Shown here: piece by piece, positions 23,403-32,226 of the stretch
Layout: each line of letters opens with the position of its first letter
How positions within the stretch are numbered: the stretch's first letter is position 1
Source of the DNA: Algoriphagus yeomjeoni
Lineage (GTDB): Bacteria; Bacteroidota; Bacteroidia; Cytophagales; Cyclobacteriaceae
Length of the DNA stretch: 38,088 nt
Assembly: GCF_003259505.1 (NCBI RefSeq)
Contig: NZ_QLLK01000021.1
Span: forward strand, 1-38,088
Direction of reading: 5' to 3'
Notes under the pieces: model-generated
What the model was told of the DNA's origin: nothing
What the model saw: the letters and a program-made list of their open reading frames with translations, nothing else
Databases searched by the model: none
Made by a program: the position numbers and the translations under genes

Positions 23403-26009
23403 ATGAAACGCAGATCTGCTGTCAAGGCTATGGCCTTAACTTCTTTATCCACACCATTTTTCTTTTCCCAAGGATTTACAAGCATCAAAAAACTGCTTTC
23501 TACTGAAGCTTCAGGTTTCAAAAGCAACTGGGAAAACTGGCCTGATATGAAGTGGATTGGCCCTGAGTTTTGGGGGAATAGGTTGCAGGATTGGGAAATC
23601 AAAGGAGGTAAAGCTGTTTGTATTATTTCAAGTAACAACAGAGCCTTACATATTCTTACCCATCAATTGGGAACTGATACTAAAGATTTTCAGGAGTCGG
23701 TAGTGATTGATTGGGAAAATCAGGGTTTTGTTGGAAATGAATCTACCTATGCTGGTTTTAGATTGGGAGCAAAAGGCGTTTTCGATGATTATCGCTCAGC
23801 TGCTATTTTTGGAAAAGGATTGGATGTCGGAATTACTGGTACAGGGCAGTTGATGATAGGTGATCAGCTAAGTAAAGAGAAGTTAGATCTATCCAAATCG
23901 ATTTCTTTATCCCTAAAAGCTGCCTTCAAGCAAGGGAATTATACGCTGACTTTAACTGGCTCGAACGATAAAACCACTGTTGTACTCACTATCGATGGGG
24001 TTTCGCCAATGGAGTTGGAGGGGAATTTGGCTCTGGTCGCGCATTGTGCTAAAAAGGATGAGTCCACAAGTAACCTTGCTGCTTTTTCAGACTGGGTTTT
24101 TCAAGGCGATAAAATTGTAGAATCTGCAAATCAAGTCTATGGGCCAATCTTTTTTGCTCAATATACGCTTCACAAAAACACCTTAAAACTTACAGCTCAG
24201 CTCGCACCTCTCGAGCTAATTTCAGATCTTAAAGTAGAGCTCCAATTCAAAAAAGGACCTGATTGGGAAACTTCACAGACTTCTGCCCTTGATCCAAATG
24301 GAAGAATTGCCAAGTTTAGAATCGATGATTGGGACCATCAGGAAATGATGCCATACCGGGTTCATATTGATGTTCCGCTGAAGGATAAAAGTCAAGAGTT
24401 TAATTACTATGGACAAATCGCTGCACAACCGAGATCTTCAGAAAACCTGAAAGTTGCAGTGTTTAGCTGCAATGCGGATCATGGTTTTCCAGATCAAGAA
24501 GTGGCAATCCAGGTGGAAAAGCACAGGCCAGATATGGCTTTTTTCTTAGGTGATCAGTTCTATGAAGGGACGGGAGGATTTGGAATTCAAACTAGCCCGC
24601 TAGAAAAGTCCTATCTGGATTACCTGCACAAGTGGTACATGTTCGGTTGGTCCTATCGTGATATTTTTAGAACTATTCCAGCAGCCATTATCCCTGATGA
24701 TCACGATGTGTATCATGGAAATGTTTGGGGTGAAGGCGGAAAACATGCGCCATCTGATGAAGGCTGGGGATATGTGGCCCAAGATCAGGGTGGCTATAAA
24801 ATGCCGCGCGAATGGGTAAATATGATTCAGGATTGCCAGACAAGTCACTTACCAGATGCGTTTGATCCCACTCCTGTGAAGCAAGGAATTAATGTCTACT
24901 ACACGGACTGGGAATATGGGGGAGTGAGTTTTGCGATTTTGGAGGATAGAAAATTCAAATCTGCTCCTAAAAATGTCTTGCCAGAAGAGGCGAAAGTCAT
25001 GAATGGGTTTATCCAAAATCCTGATTTTGATATCAAGAAGCACTACGACATTGAAGCTGAGTTATTGGGCAAAAGGCAATTGAATTTCCTGGAAAACTGG
25101 GCAGAGAAATGGGAGCCGGGCGTGCAGATGAAAGCAGTTTTGTCCCAAACCAATTTCTGTACAGTTGCGACTTTACCTGAAGGAAGTATTATAGATAGTA
25201 TCGTTCCTAGCCTTCCAACTCCAGAAAAAGGAGAATATGTCACTGGCGATGCACCGACCACCGATATGGATTCCAATGGCTGGCCCCAAAAAGGAAGGGA
25301 TGAGGCGGTAAGGATAATCCGAAAAGCTTTTGCCTTGCACATCGCAGGTGATCAGCATTTGGCGAGTACGGTGCAATACGGTGTAGATGAGTTTCGTGAT
25401 TCGGGATTTGCTTTTGCAGGTCCTGCACTGAATAACCTTTGGCCTAGAAGATGGTGGCCAAAGGTACCAGAAGGCCATGAGCCATTTCCCGGAGGCACCA
25501 AAAACACGGGTGATTTCGAGGATGGATTTGGAAACAAGATGACTGTCATGGCAGTAGCTAATCCTTATAAGTCAGGACTTGAACCAGCTAGAATATATGA
25601 TAGGGGCACTGGATATGGAATCATCACTTTTGATAAAAAAGCACGCACGATGAAGATCGAATGCTGGCCTAGAAATGTGGACCCAATTGCCAATCCAGCT
25701 GGTCAATATGACGGCTGGCCGCTGACAGTTTCTCAAAAGGATAACTACGCGAGAAAAGCCGTTGGCTACCTCAAAACTTTGAATTTGCAAGAAGTTGAGA
25801 ATCCCTTGGTTTCAGTTTTTAAGGAATCAACTGGCGAACTTGAGTATTCTATTCCAGTAAATTCTTCCAGTTTTCAACCGAAAGTCTTTTCAGCTGAAAA
25901 GCATAGAGTAGAAGTAAGGGGTCAGAATAGGGGCTTGGTTAAGACCTATGCAGGACTTGTGATGCAGAAAGATCAAAGGGGAATAATTGAGGTGAATTTG
26001 GGAGAATAA
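23403..26009 (+). CDS. PhoD-like metallophosphatase with N-terminal beta-sandwich domain
   Basis: ATG 23403 gives 868 residues and a twin-arginine-like signal (MKRRSAVKAMALTSLSTPFF), so I prefer it to the in-frame position at 23361. Residues about 30-235 look like a LamG/concanavalin-type sandwich (WENQGFVGNESTYAGFRLG). From about 350 the PhoD-type metal sites appear: FSCNADHG, FFLGDQFYEG (about 380-389), IPDDHDVYHG (about 430-439) and HIAGDQHL (about 645-652). Such enzymes hydrolyse phosphodiesters or monoesters outside the cytoplasm using Ca/Fe centres. It heads a run of four exported hydrolases on the same strand (two sulfatases and a calcineurin-like phosphoesterase follow). Confidence 0.8.
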   Translation: MKRRSAVKAMALTSLSTPFFFSQGFTSIKKLLSTEASGFKSNWENWPDMKWIGPEFWGNRLQDWEIKGGKAVCIISSNNRALHILTHQLGTDTKDFQESVVIDWENQGFVGNESTYAGFRLGAKGVFDDYRSAAIFGKGLDVGITGTGQLMIGDQLSKEKLDLSKSISLSLKAAFKQGNYTLTLTGSNDKTTVVLTIDGVSPMELEGNLALVAHCAKKDESTSNLAAFSDWVFQGDKIVESANQVYGPIFFAQYTLHKNTLKLTAQLAPLELISDLKVELQFKKGPDWETSQTSALDPNGRIAKFRIDDWDHQEMMPYRVHIDVPLKDKSQEFNYYGQIAAQPRSSENLKVAVFSCNADHGFPDQEVAIQVEKHRPDMAFFLGDQFYEGTGGFGIQTSPLEKSYLDYLHKWYMFGWSYRDIFRTIPAAIIPDDHDVYHGNVWGEGGKHAPSDEGWGYVAQDQGGYKMPREWVNMIQDCQTSHLPDAFDPTPVKQGINVYYTDWEYGGVSFAILEDRKFKSAPKNVLPEEAKVMNGFIQNPDFDIKKHYDIEAELLGKRQLNFLENWAEKWEPGVQMKAVLSQTNFCTVATLPEGSIIDSIVPSLPTPEKGEYVTGDAPTTDMDSNGWPQKGRDEAVRIIRKAFALHIAGDQHLASTVQYGVDEFRDSGFAFAGPALNNLWPRRWWPKVPEGHEPFPGGTKNTGDFEDGFGNKMTVMAVANPYKSGLEPARIYDRGTGYGIITFDKKARTMKIECWPRNVDPIANPAGQYDGWPLTVSQKDNYARKAVGYLKTLNLQEVENPLVSVFKESTGELEYSIPVNSSSFQPKVFSAEKHRVEVRGQNRGLVKTYAGLVMQKDQRGIIEVNLGE

Positions 26010-26050
26010 ATGAGGTTTGGGATTCTTATGGAAGCCCCTTTAGATTAGCA

Positions 26051-26155
26051 GATTGCTTCGTTCCTCGCAATGACGATGAAGTGTCGATTTTTGCTTACTT
26101 CATAATTGAACATTCATCATTCTACATTAAAAAATAATGAACACCGAATGATGAA
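26051..26155. repeat. Two dispersed-repeat fragments between phosphatase and sulfatase
   Basis: ATTGCTTCGTTCCTCGCAAT (26052-26071), with ATTGC/GCAAT ends, has a form I remember from several bacterial genomes. It is followed by a second element whose ends TTCATCATTC (26113-26122) and GAATGATGAA (26146-26155) are perfect 10-bp inverted copies. Neither contains an ORF. They look like remnants of small palindromic elements. Confidence 0.45.
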
Positions 26156-26207
26156 CGTCGAATATCGAAGGATTAAGAATGTTTTGAATTTATATAAACA
26201 ATAAACC

Positions 26208-27761
26208 ATGAGTTTTAAAAGTAAATTTCTACTTGGACTGATCACTTCTTCTCTTCTTTTTAACTGTAGTGCTCCCAAGGAAGAAGCAAAGGAAACAGAG
26301 ACTAAAAAGCCAAATATTGTCATCATCTACATGGATGATTTGGGCCACGGAGATATGAGTGCTTACGGTGCTACAGAACTTTCGACTCCAAATATGGACA
26401 TGCTGGCTAATGAGGGAATACGCTTTACCAATGGCTATGCGACATCGGCTACTTGTACTCCAAGTCGCTATGCTTTGCTTACGGGTGTTTACCCATGGAG
26501 AAATGAGGATGCGAAAATCCTCCCCGGCACGGCTCCTTTGCTGATTAGCACCTCGCAAATGACTGTTCCAAAAATGCTGAAAGGCCAAGGATATGAAACT
26601 GCGGTTGTTGGCAAATGGCATCTGGGCCTAGGTAATGGAAATGTGAATTGGAATGAACATATCAGTCCAAGTCCAAATGAAGTTGGTTTCGACTACAGTT
26701 ACATTTTGGCAGCGACACAGGATAGAGTTCCGACAGTTTATATAGAAAATGGTGATGTGGTTAATCTGGATCCAAATGATCCTATTGAGGTGAGTTATGA
26801 GCAAAACTTTGAAGGGGAGCCAACTGGAAAAGACAATCCAGAATTGACTACCATGAAGTGGCATCATGGCCATCATAACAGCATCGTGAATGGCATTCCT
26901 AGGATCGGATTTATGAAAGGAGGCGAAGCTGCGAAGTGGTCAGATGTGGATATGGCGGATCATTTTTTGGAAAAAGCTCAGAGCTATGTGAAGTCACCTA
27001 AGGATGGACCTTTCTTTCTTTATTATGCATTTCAGCAGCCTCATGTCCCGCGTACTCCCAACCCGAGATTTGTAGGAAAATCAGGAATGGGGCCAAGGGG
27101 AGACGTGATTTTAGAAGCAGATTGGATGATCGGAGAGTTTATGAAAACCATGGAAGAGGAAGGTTTACTTGAGAATACCTTAATAATTTTCAGCTCTGAT
27201 AATGGTCCGGTACTGAATGATGGATATTATGATGATGCGGTGGAAAAGCTGGATGATCATACTCCCGCCGGTCCCCTTCGAGGAGGGAAATACAGTTTGT
27301 TTGAAGCTGGAACTCGTGTGCCATTTATGGTTTATTGGAAAGGTAAAATCCAACCTCAGGTTTCTGATGCTTTGGTTTGCCAAGTGGATTTCTTAGCCTC
27401 TTTGGCTGCTTTGACTGGAAGTTCGGATTCGGCGCAGGATAGCCAAAACTTGTTACCGGTTTTTATGGGTGAGAAAAAAGTTGGTAGGTCTGAATTGATG
27501 CTGGAAGCTACAGGAAGAACTGCCCTCCGAAAAGGGGAGTGGATCATGATTCCTCCTTACAACGGCGCAGCAAAAATTGCGACGGTAAATATTGAAATAG
27601 GAAATGATCCTAACTATCAGGTATACAATCTCACCAATGATATTGGCCAAGTGAATAATGTCGCGGATTCAAACCCTGAGAAGTTGGAAGAAATGATTGC
27701 TGACTATAAAGCGATCCGTGGAGATATGAATTCAGAAGTGGACGAAGTGGTTTTGAAGTAA
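26208..27761 (+). CDS. Sulfatase of the formylglycine type, lipoprotein
   Basis: A 517-residue S1-family sulfatase. The signal ends LLFNC (Cys 20), so it is probably a lipoprotein. YMDDLGHGD (41-49) gives the metal aspartates D43/D44. CTPSR (83-87) is the Cys-type signature in which C83 is converted to formylglycine by FGE. GKWHLG follows, and HIS/ASP ligands appear in FSSDNGP and the nearby GGKYS lysine segment. It releases sulfate from carbohydrate or aryl esters in the periplasm or on the surface. A second, different sulfatase follows after 39 bp. FGE or another maturase is not encoded in the window. The substrate is not deducible. Confidence 0.9.
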   Translation: MSFKSKFLLGLITSSLLFNCSAPKEEAKETETKKPNIVIIYMDDLGHGDMSAYGATELSTPNMDMLANEGIRFTNGYATSATCTPSRYALLTGVYPWRNEDAKILPGTAPLLISTSQMTVPKMLKGQGYETAVVGKWHLGLGNGNVNWNEHISPSPNEVGFDYSYILAATQDRVPTVYIENGDVVNLDPNDPIEVSYEQNFEGEPTGKDNPELTTMKWHHGHHNSIVNGIPRIGFMKGGEAAKWSDVDMADHFLEKAQSYVKSPKDGPFFLYYAFQQPHVPRTPNPRFVGKSGMGPRGDVILEADWMIGEFMKTMEEEGLLENTLIIFSSDNGPVLNDGYYDDAVEKLDDHTPAGPLRGGKYSLFEAGTRVPFMVYWKGKIQPQVSDALVCQVDFLASLAALTGSSDSAQDSQNLLPVFMGEKKVGRSELMLEATGRTALRKGEWIMIPPYNGAAKIATVNIEIGNDPNYQVYNLTNDIGQVNNVADSNPEKLEEMIADYKAIRGDMNSEVDEVVLK

Positions 27762-27800
27762 GATTGGCTTAAATTATAAATTTCTAACCCTGTTTTAATT

Positions 27801-29204
27801 ATGAAAAAGCTCAATTTTTCCATTCAATTCCTTTTGATGCTGCTCTTTTCCGGAGCACAGGTATTTGCTCAAAACACAAAGGAAAGAAAACCCAACTTCA
27901 TTATCATTTTTACGGATGATCAAGGCTATGGAGACTTAGGAGCCTTTGGACATCCTACGATCAAAACTCCAACTATTGACCAAATGGCTAGTGAAGGTCA
28001 GAAATGGACAAGTTTCTATGTAGCAGCCAATGTCTGTACACCCAGTCGATCTGCGATTTTGACTGGTAGAATCCCAGTGAGAACAGGGATGTATTCGAAC
28101 ACGCGACGGGTGCTTTTTCCAGATTCTGACGGTGGCTTGCCTGCCTATGAAAATACGATAGCCACACTTCTTAAAGGTTCTGGATATGCCACTGCAGCCA
28201 TAGGGAAATGGCATTTGGGACATCTGCCGCAGTATTTACCAACTAGTCACGGCTTTGATTCCTACTTTGGAATTCCCTACAGCAATGACATGGATCGGGT
28301 GAATGATATCACAGCCAAGGAAGCTTTTGACGATCCAAAAATGGAGTATTTCAATGTCCCTTTGATGAGAAATACTGAGATCATAGAGCGACCTGCGGAC
28401 CAAAACACCATCACGAAGAGATACGCTGAGGAAGCTGTCAAATTCATAAATACCAACAAGGACAAACCATTCTTTCTTTACTTGGCGCATTCCCTTCCTC
28501 ACGTCCCGCTTTTTGCTTCTGGTGATTTCAAGGGGAAAAGCGAGCGTGGTCTTTATGGAGATGTAATTGAGGAAATAGATTGGTCGGTGGGAGAGATTTT
28601 GAATGCATTGAAAGCGAACGGTCTCGATCGAAATACCTACGTGATTTTCACTTCTGACAATGGGCCATGGTTGGTCTACAATGAACATGGAGGAAGCTCA
28701 GGTTCACTTTTTGGGGGGAAAGGCACCAGTTACGAAGGTGGTGTACGAGTACCCACGGTGATTTGGGGACCAGGAAATGTAACCCCAGGTGTAATTTCCA
28801 AAATGGGCAGTACGCTGGATTTATTACCAACGATTACTTCCCTTGCTGGCGCAAAAGTGCCTCAGGATCGAGTTTATGATGGATTTGACTTGAGTCCAGT
28901 GCTGAGAGGTGAAGATGCCACGCCGCGAGAAGAGATGTTTTACTACCATGGAGATCGACTTTTTGCGGTGCGCAAAGGAGATTTCAAACTTTACTTTTAC
29001 AGTAACAATCCTGCTGGATATCCTGCAAAAGTTGAGAAGCTAGAGAAGTTGACCTTGTATAACCTTGGACATGATCCTTCGGAGCGTTTTGATCTTGCCG
29101 ATTTGCATCCTGAAATTGTGAGTGAACTTTCAGAAGTCGCCAAGCAGCATTCAGCAGCCATGGTTTTTGGGGAGACACAATTGGAGAAGAGAATAGGCGA
29201 TTGA
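27801..29204 (+). CDS. Sulfatase of the formylglycine type, periplasmic
   Basis: A 467-residue S1-family sulfatase with a cleavable signal peptide (1-23, ending in VFAQ) and no lipid Cys. FTDDQGYGD (37-45) supplies the metal acids. CTPSR (79-83) is the formylglycine site, followed by ILTGRIPVRTGM. FTSDNGPW and the FGGKGTSYEGGVRVP segment complete the active site. The C-terminal YYHGDRLFAVRKGDFKLYF is typical of arylsulfatase A/GALNS-like enzymes. It starts 39 bp after the first sulfatase and is likely in the same transcript; the two probably act on related sulfated glycans or esters. Confidence 0.9.
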   Translation: MKKLNFSIQFLLMLLFSGAQVFAQNTKERKPNFIIIFTDDQGYGDLGAFGHPTIKTPTIDQMASEGQKWTSFYVAANVCTPSRSAILTGRIPVRTGMYSNTRRVLFPDSDGGLPAYENTIATLLKGSGYATAAIGKWHLGHLPQYLPTSHGFDSYFGIPYSNDMDRVNDITAKEAFDDPKMEYFNVPLMRNTEIIERPADQNTITKRYAEEAVKFINTNKDKPFFLYLAHSLPHVPLFASGDFKGKSERGLYGDVIEEIDWSVGEILNALKANGLDRNTYVIFTSDNGPWLVYNEHGGSSGSLFGGKGTSYEGGVRVPTVIWGPGNVTPGVISKMGSTLDLLPTITSLAGAKVPQDRVYDGFDLSPVLRGEDATPREEMFYYHGDRLFAVRKGDFKLYFYSNNPAGYPAKVEKLEKLTLYNLGHDPSERFDLADLHPEIVSELSEVAKQHSAAMVFGETQLEKRIGD

Positions 29205-29405
29205 GAAATCCTCACTTTTTCTTCCCATTTGTGTTGCCAGATTGTCCTCATACAACTCAAACAACTACTCGTGTGCCACCTCTGTCGTGAGCCTTCGGTC
29301 TGTAGTTTTTCCCCCAGAAGCTGAGAAAAATTAAGTAAAGATTAACTGATCTAAAAGCTAAAGAAAACCCTTTCAACCTTCCTCATTTAACCCTATTTTA
29401 ACTCC

Positions 29406-30209
29406 ATGAACCGCAGACCTTTTCTTCAAAAAATCAGCCTTATCGGCACCTCGTTTATGGCCATGCCTTTTATAAGCTATGGGAATGTGGATTTCCCCAA
29501 AGCCACCCGACTCAAATTCATCACTGCCTCAGATGGGCACTGGGGACAGCCAGATACAGACTACGAAACTTCCCATAGTAACTTGATCGAGGCGATTCAC
29601 AGGGAAGAGGATGTGGATTTTGTGGTTTTTAATGGAGATCTGATTCACGATGACCCATCACTTCTACCACAGGTCAAAGAAGTTTACAACCGCCTACAAG
29701 TACCTCACTTTGTCACCCGAGGCAACCACGACAGGGTGAGTGAGGAAGAATTTGAGAAAATCATGGGGCAGACTACCAACTTTTCCTTCCAATCCAAGGA
29801 CTCTGGCATCCTGCTACTGGACTGTTCTAACGAAAAAGGAGAATACCTCTGCGCGGATCAGGACTTCGCCAAAAGCATTTTGGATGAATACGCCTCGCTG
29901 CCTCAGGTTTTTGTCTTTGTCCATATCTCCCAAAACGACTGGACCCGGCATGGCGTACCCTGCACGGACTTCCTGAACTTGGTCACTTCATATCCTAATG
30001 TGCGGGCGACTTTCCATGGACATGATCATGATGTGGATGGGCAGATGATCTACCGTAAAAAACCCTTTCTATGGTCCGGGCACTTCGGCGGCAGCTGGGG
30101 TAATCCATTCCCTTCCTATCGGGTCTGCGAAGTGGGGGAGGACGGAAAAGTCATCACCTACCTGAAGACTGTAAAGGATGGGACTATCCTGAATGGGCAT
30201 ACGCTTTAA
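29406..30209 (+). CDS. Exported calcineurin-like metallophosphoesterase
   Basis: A 267-residue phosphoesterase with a twin-arginine-like leader (MNRRPFLQKISLIGTSFMAM). The dimetal motifs are in order: ASDGHWG (D43, H45), FNGDLIH (D78), RGNHDR (N107, H108), FVHIS (H about 175) and FHGHDHD (about 201-207). It hydrolyses phosphate mono- or diesters outside the cytoplasm. It follows the second sulfatase by about 200 bp on the same strand and completes the phosphatase/sulfatase block. The 200-bp gap shows no terminator or repeat that I can support. Confidence 0.85.
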   Translation: MNRRPFLQKISLIGTSFMAMPFISYGNVDFPKATRLKFITASDGHWGQPDTDYETSHSNLIEAIHREEDVDFVVFNGDLIHDDPSLLPQVKEVYNRLQVPHFVTRGNHDRVSEEEFEKIMGQTTNFSFQSKDSGILLLDCSNEKGEYLCADQDFAKSILDEYASLPQVFVFVHISQNDWTRHGVPCTDFLNLVTSYPNVRATFHGHDHDVDGQMIYRKKPFLWSGHFGGSWGNPFPSYRVCEVGEDGKVITYLKTVKDGTILNGHTL

Positions 30210-30231
30210 AGAATCTCAGAACTATCATCCA

Positions 30232-30336
30232 AATAAAAAAAATGTGCTGGGTACAGATTTACCTGACGAAATCCCTAAATTGGACTCAGCAGAACCCCGC
30301 AAAACCCTGTGAAAATTAGTGCATTAGGAAGTGGAA
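30232..30336 (+). repeat. Degenerate third copy of the attC-associated repeat element (right end only)
   Basis: The stretch CGACGAAATCCC (copy 1 reads CGACGAAATCCT), then CAGCAGAACCCCG and CCTGTG with AAAATT, aligns in order with the right end of copies 1 and 2. Like them, it ends right before a GTT box (GTTGC, 30337-30341) that starts the next cassette. The 21-bp array, hairpins and ORF are absent. Confidence 0.5.
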
Positions 30337-30380
30337 GTTGCTTTTATAGAAAACTGTTGTAAGGAATTAAATGAATAACC

Positions 30381-30788
30381 ATGGAGCTAATAACTATAAA
30401 AACATTTGACAACTCGATTAAGGCTCACTTGATGAAATCTAAGCTTGAAAGCGAGAATATACTCTGTTTTTTATTTGACGAAAATATAGTTGGGCTTAAT
30501 CCTCTTTATAGCTTAAGTGTTGGTGGAATAAAATTAAAGATTGGTAAATCAGACATTGATAAGGCAGCTTTAATTATTGAGGAGACTGAAAAAGCCACGT
30601 TAACCAATGACCATGGAGAAGTTATCAACTGCCCAAGTTGCCAATCAGAAGAAATTTACAGCGGATTCAAATCAATGGCAGGAACGAAGGGGATTATTTC
30701 AGCCATTACCTCAATTCTATTTATGGTTTTTCCGATCTATTATAAGACAGTTTACAAGTGCAAAAAATGCGGAAATGAATTTAAATAG
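30381..30788 (+). CDS. DUF2007-like protein with zinc ribbon and membrane segment (first cassette)
   Basis: A 135-residue protein. Residues 1-70 resemble the DUF2007 'putative signal transducing protein' domain (ELITIKTFDNSIKAHLMKSK, then LESENILCFLFDENIVG). A split zinc ribbon follows: CPSC (84-87) and CKKC (127-130), with a hydrophobic segment (about 104-120) between them. Its role is unknown. It lies in a cassette-like unit that begins GTTGC (30337) and ends in GCGCAAC (30793-30799). The right half of that attC-like site has been displaced by repeat copy 1. Confidence 0.7.
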   Translation: MELITIKTFDNSIKAHLMKSKLESENILCFLFDENIVGLNPLYSLSVGGIKLKIGKSDIDKAALIIEETEKATLTNDHGEVINCPSCQSEEIYSGFKSMAGTKGIISAITSILFMVFPIYYKTVYKCKKCGNEFK

Positions 30789-30898
30789 AAACGCGCAACA
30801 ACGGCGAATAAAGTGCCTGATTAAAACTTAACGTCGAGAAGTTGTATTACCCTTGTCTAAGCCGAGTCCGTAAGGATCCGGCTTTTTTGTTTCAGGAT

Positions 30899-31086
30899 AA
30901 AATGGGGGTATTGAGGTTAATATCCTGAAATTTTGAGATACTAGTTGGGGATTTCAGAGGCAGAACCTGAACATTGAGGATAAGAGGCTGGAAGTTTATA
31001 CTCGGAGGTGGAAACTTCAGGATAAAAGGGTGAAGGTTTATGCCTAGAGGTTGAAACTTCAGGATAATAGGGTGGAAGTTTAGGTT
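30899..31086 (+). repeat. Tandem array of nine ~21-bp units (copy 1)
   Basis: The units begin at 30899 (20 nt, one base lost), 30919, 30940, 30961, 30982, 31003, 31024, 31045 and 31066. The consensus is roughly AATAGGGTGGAAGTTTAGGAT; unit CAGAACCTGAACATTGAGGAT (30961-30981) is identical to a unit of copy 2. Units vary at 3-8 positions, so the array is old. No unique spacers lie between units. Confidence 0.85.
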
Positions 31087-31095
31087 TTTATGTTC

Positions 31096-31336
31096 AACCC
31101 TTTCAGGGTTGCAATTCAAAATAAAGGGACCATTTTTCCACGGGTTTCACCCGTGGCTACTGAAAGGTTTGACCATCCCGAAATCGCTTCCCTCATCGGG
31201 ACTGTCGCTTCGTGGTCAATATCAAAGACCATTTGAAGATGGAGTGATCCTGAAAGGATCAAACATCTGAATAGCCATGGGTGCAACCCATGGTAAGATG
31301 CGACTCAAAATTCCTTTATGTGACCCCGACGGGGTC
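31096..31336 (+). repeat. Run of short hairpins with 3-nt loops (copy 1)
   Basis: Perfect palindromes: AACCCT-ttc-AGGGTT (31096-31110), CCACGGGT-ttc-ACCCGTGG (31138-31156), GATCCT-gaa-AGGATC (31246-31260), CCATGGGT-gca-ACCCATGG (31275-31293) and GACCCC-gac-GGGGTC (31322-31336). The last three recur at 35328-35342, 35357-35375 and 35404-35418. Confidence 0.8.
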
Positions 31337-31519
31337 AAACTTTAAACGTCTAATCCCATCTTATCTACCCACAAAAAAAAATAATTTCACCTCCCACTCA
31401 ATTCCCCTCGACGAAATCCTTAATTTGGGATCAGTAGAACCCCGAAGGCCTGTGGACAATTGCGATATAGACGCAATAGGGTAGTAGGAGATGGGTAAAT
31501 ACAAGCGTTGTGCTTTATT

Positions 31520-32119
31520 ATGATAAAACAGAAAGATATTTACGTAATTACTTTCATATTCTTGCTTTGTACGGGTTGCAACAAGAAATATGAATCACTT
31601 GAGGAACAAGTAATTAATGATGCACTGAATGCTTTTTTGTTAAAATATCAGATAGACTTTACAAATGTTCCTCCGCCTGAATCAATTAATGTTCTTAAAA
31701 GCAAAGTAGCTAAAGATACTAGCAATTTAGGAGTTTATGTTTCTGATGCGCTTCTTCCCATTGCACAATTTAAGGAGGATAATAAGTGGATGTTTTCAGA
31801 GGAATTATCTAATAATCCTAAGTTCAAAGAGATAGTGAATTCTAGAAAATTTGAGGAGTTGTCCTATAGAGAGTTTAATAAAGAAAGGTTGAATATCATA
31901 GATCCATATGTACAACTTCCCGAATCAAATGATAGGATTAGATCTGACAAACAATACTCGATGTTTTCTTTTTCAAGAGTTGGTTTTGATGAAGGAATGG
32001 AAAATGCTGTACTGGTAATTCATTATGAAAGAGGATTTGAATCAGGTAGTATGAGTGGATATTATGGGGCATTACTTATTGAAAAAAAAGGAGAAATTTG
32101 GGAAATTGTAGAAAGGTAA
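31520..32119 (+). CDS. Putative lipoprotein, cassette-borne
   Basis: ATG 31520 gives 199 residues with a lipoprotein signal (MIKQKDIYVITFIFLLCTGC, Cys 20, then NKKYESLEEQ). The mature region is soluble and rich in acidic and hydrophobic alternation, with VLKSKVAKDTSNLGVYVSDA and SFSRVGFDEGMENAVLVIHY. I recognise no domain. It fills a cassette that starts GTTGTGCTTT (31507-31516), 4 bp before the ATG, and ends in a complete attC-like site (32122-32191). The R'' of that site, AAAGCACAAC, is the exact complement of the cassette start. A promoter is not evident inside the cassette. Confidence 0.7.
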   Translation: MIKQKDIYVITFIFLLCTGCNKKYESLEEQVINDALNAFLLKYQIDFTNVPPPESINVLKSKVAKDTSNLGVYVSDALLPIAQFKEDNKWMFSEELSNNPKFKEIVNSRKFEELSYREFNKERLNIIDPYVQLPESNDRIRSDKQYSMFSFSRVGFDEGMENAVLVIHYERGFESGSMSGYYGALLIEKKGEIWEIVER

Positions 32120-32121
32120 AC

Positions 32122-32191
32122 AAAGCACAACAAAGGCATAGCCGCTATACTACGGCCGATGGCCTAGCCAGCGGCTATGCTCGGCGTTGTG
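32122..32191 (+). other. attC-like recombination site B (complete)
   Basis: R'' AAAGCACAAC (32122-32131), 4-nt spacer, L'' GCATAGCCGC (32136-32145), a central palindromic segment (GGCC-gat-GGCC), L' GCGGCTATGC (32171-32180), TCGGC, and R' GTTGTG (32186-32191). The two L arms are perfect 10-bp complements. R'' and the 5' end of its own cassette are complementary over 10 bases. Confidence 0.75.
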
Positions 32192-32226
32192 TAGCAGCAA
32201 AAAAAACAGACACCTGAGAAATAACA

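Larger units (their letters stand above)
30806..31504 (+). repeat. Repeat element copy 1 (no ORF), splitting an attC-like site
   Basis: About 700 bp homologous to 34898-35584. In order: CCTGATTAAAACTTAACGTC, an imperfect terminator-like hairpin (30860-30869 with 30874-30883, then T6), nine 21-bp tandem units, palindromes with 3-nt loops, and a right end with ATTGCG/CGCAAT (31459-31464, 31472-31477). The homology begins at the bases GAATAAAGT that surround the stop of the 156-aa ORF in copy 2, so this copy is 5'-truncated. It lies between R'' (30793-30799) and R' (31507-31516) of one attC-like site. Confidence 0.8.

Noticed and set aside
28236..28688. 150-aa minus-strand ORF opposite the second sulfatase
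   Set aside because: It is a shadow frame; the sulfatase signature is complete on the plus strand.
30892..31119. Minus-strand ORF with seven-residue repeats (and its counterpart at 34992-35219)
   Set aside because: The frame is open only because the 21-nt tandem units are a multiple of three. It has no ribosome site, and the sequence is explained by the DNA repeat.
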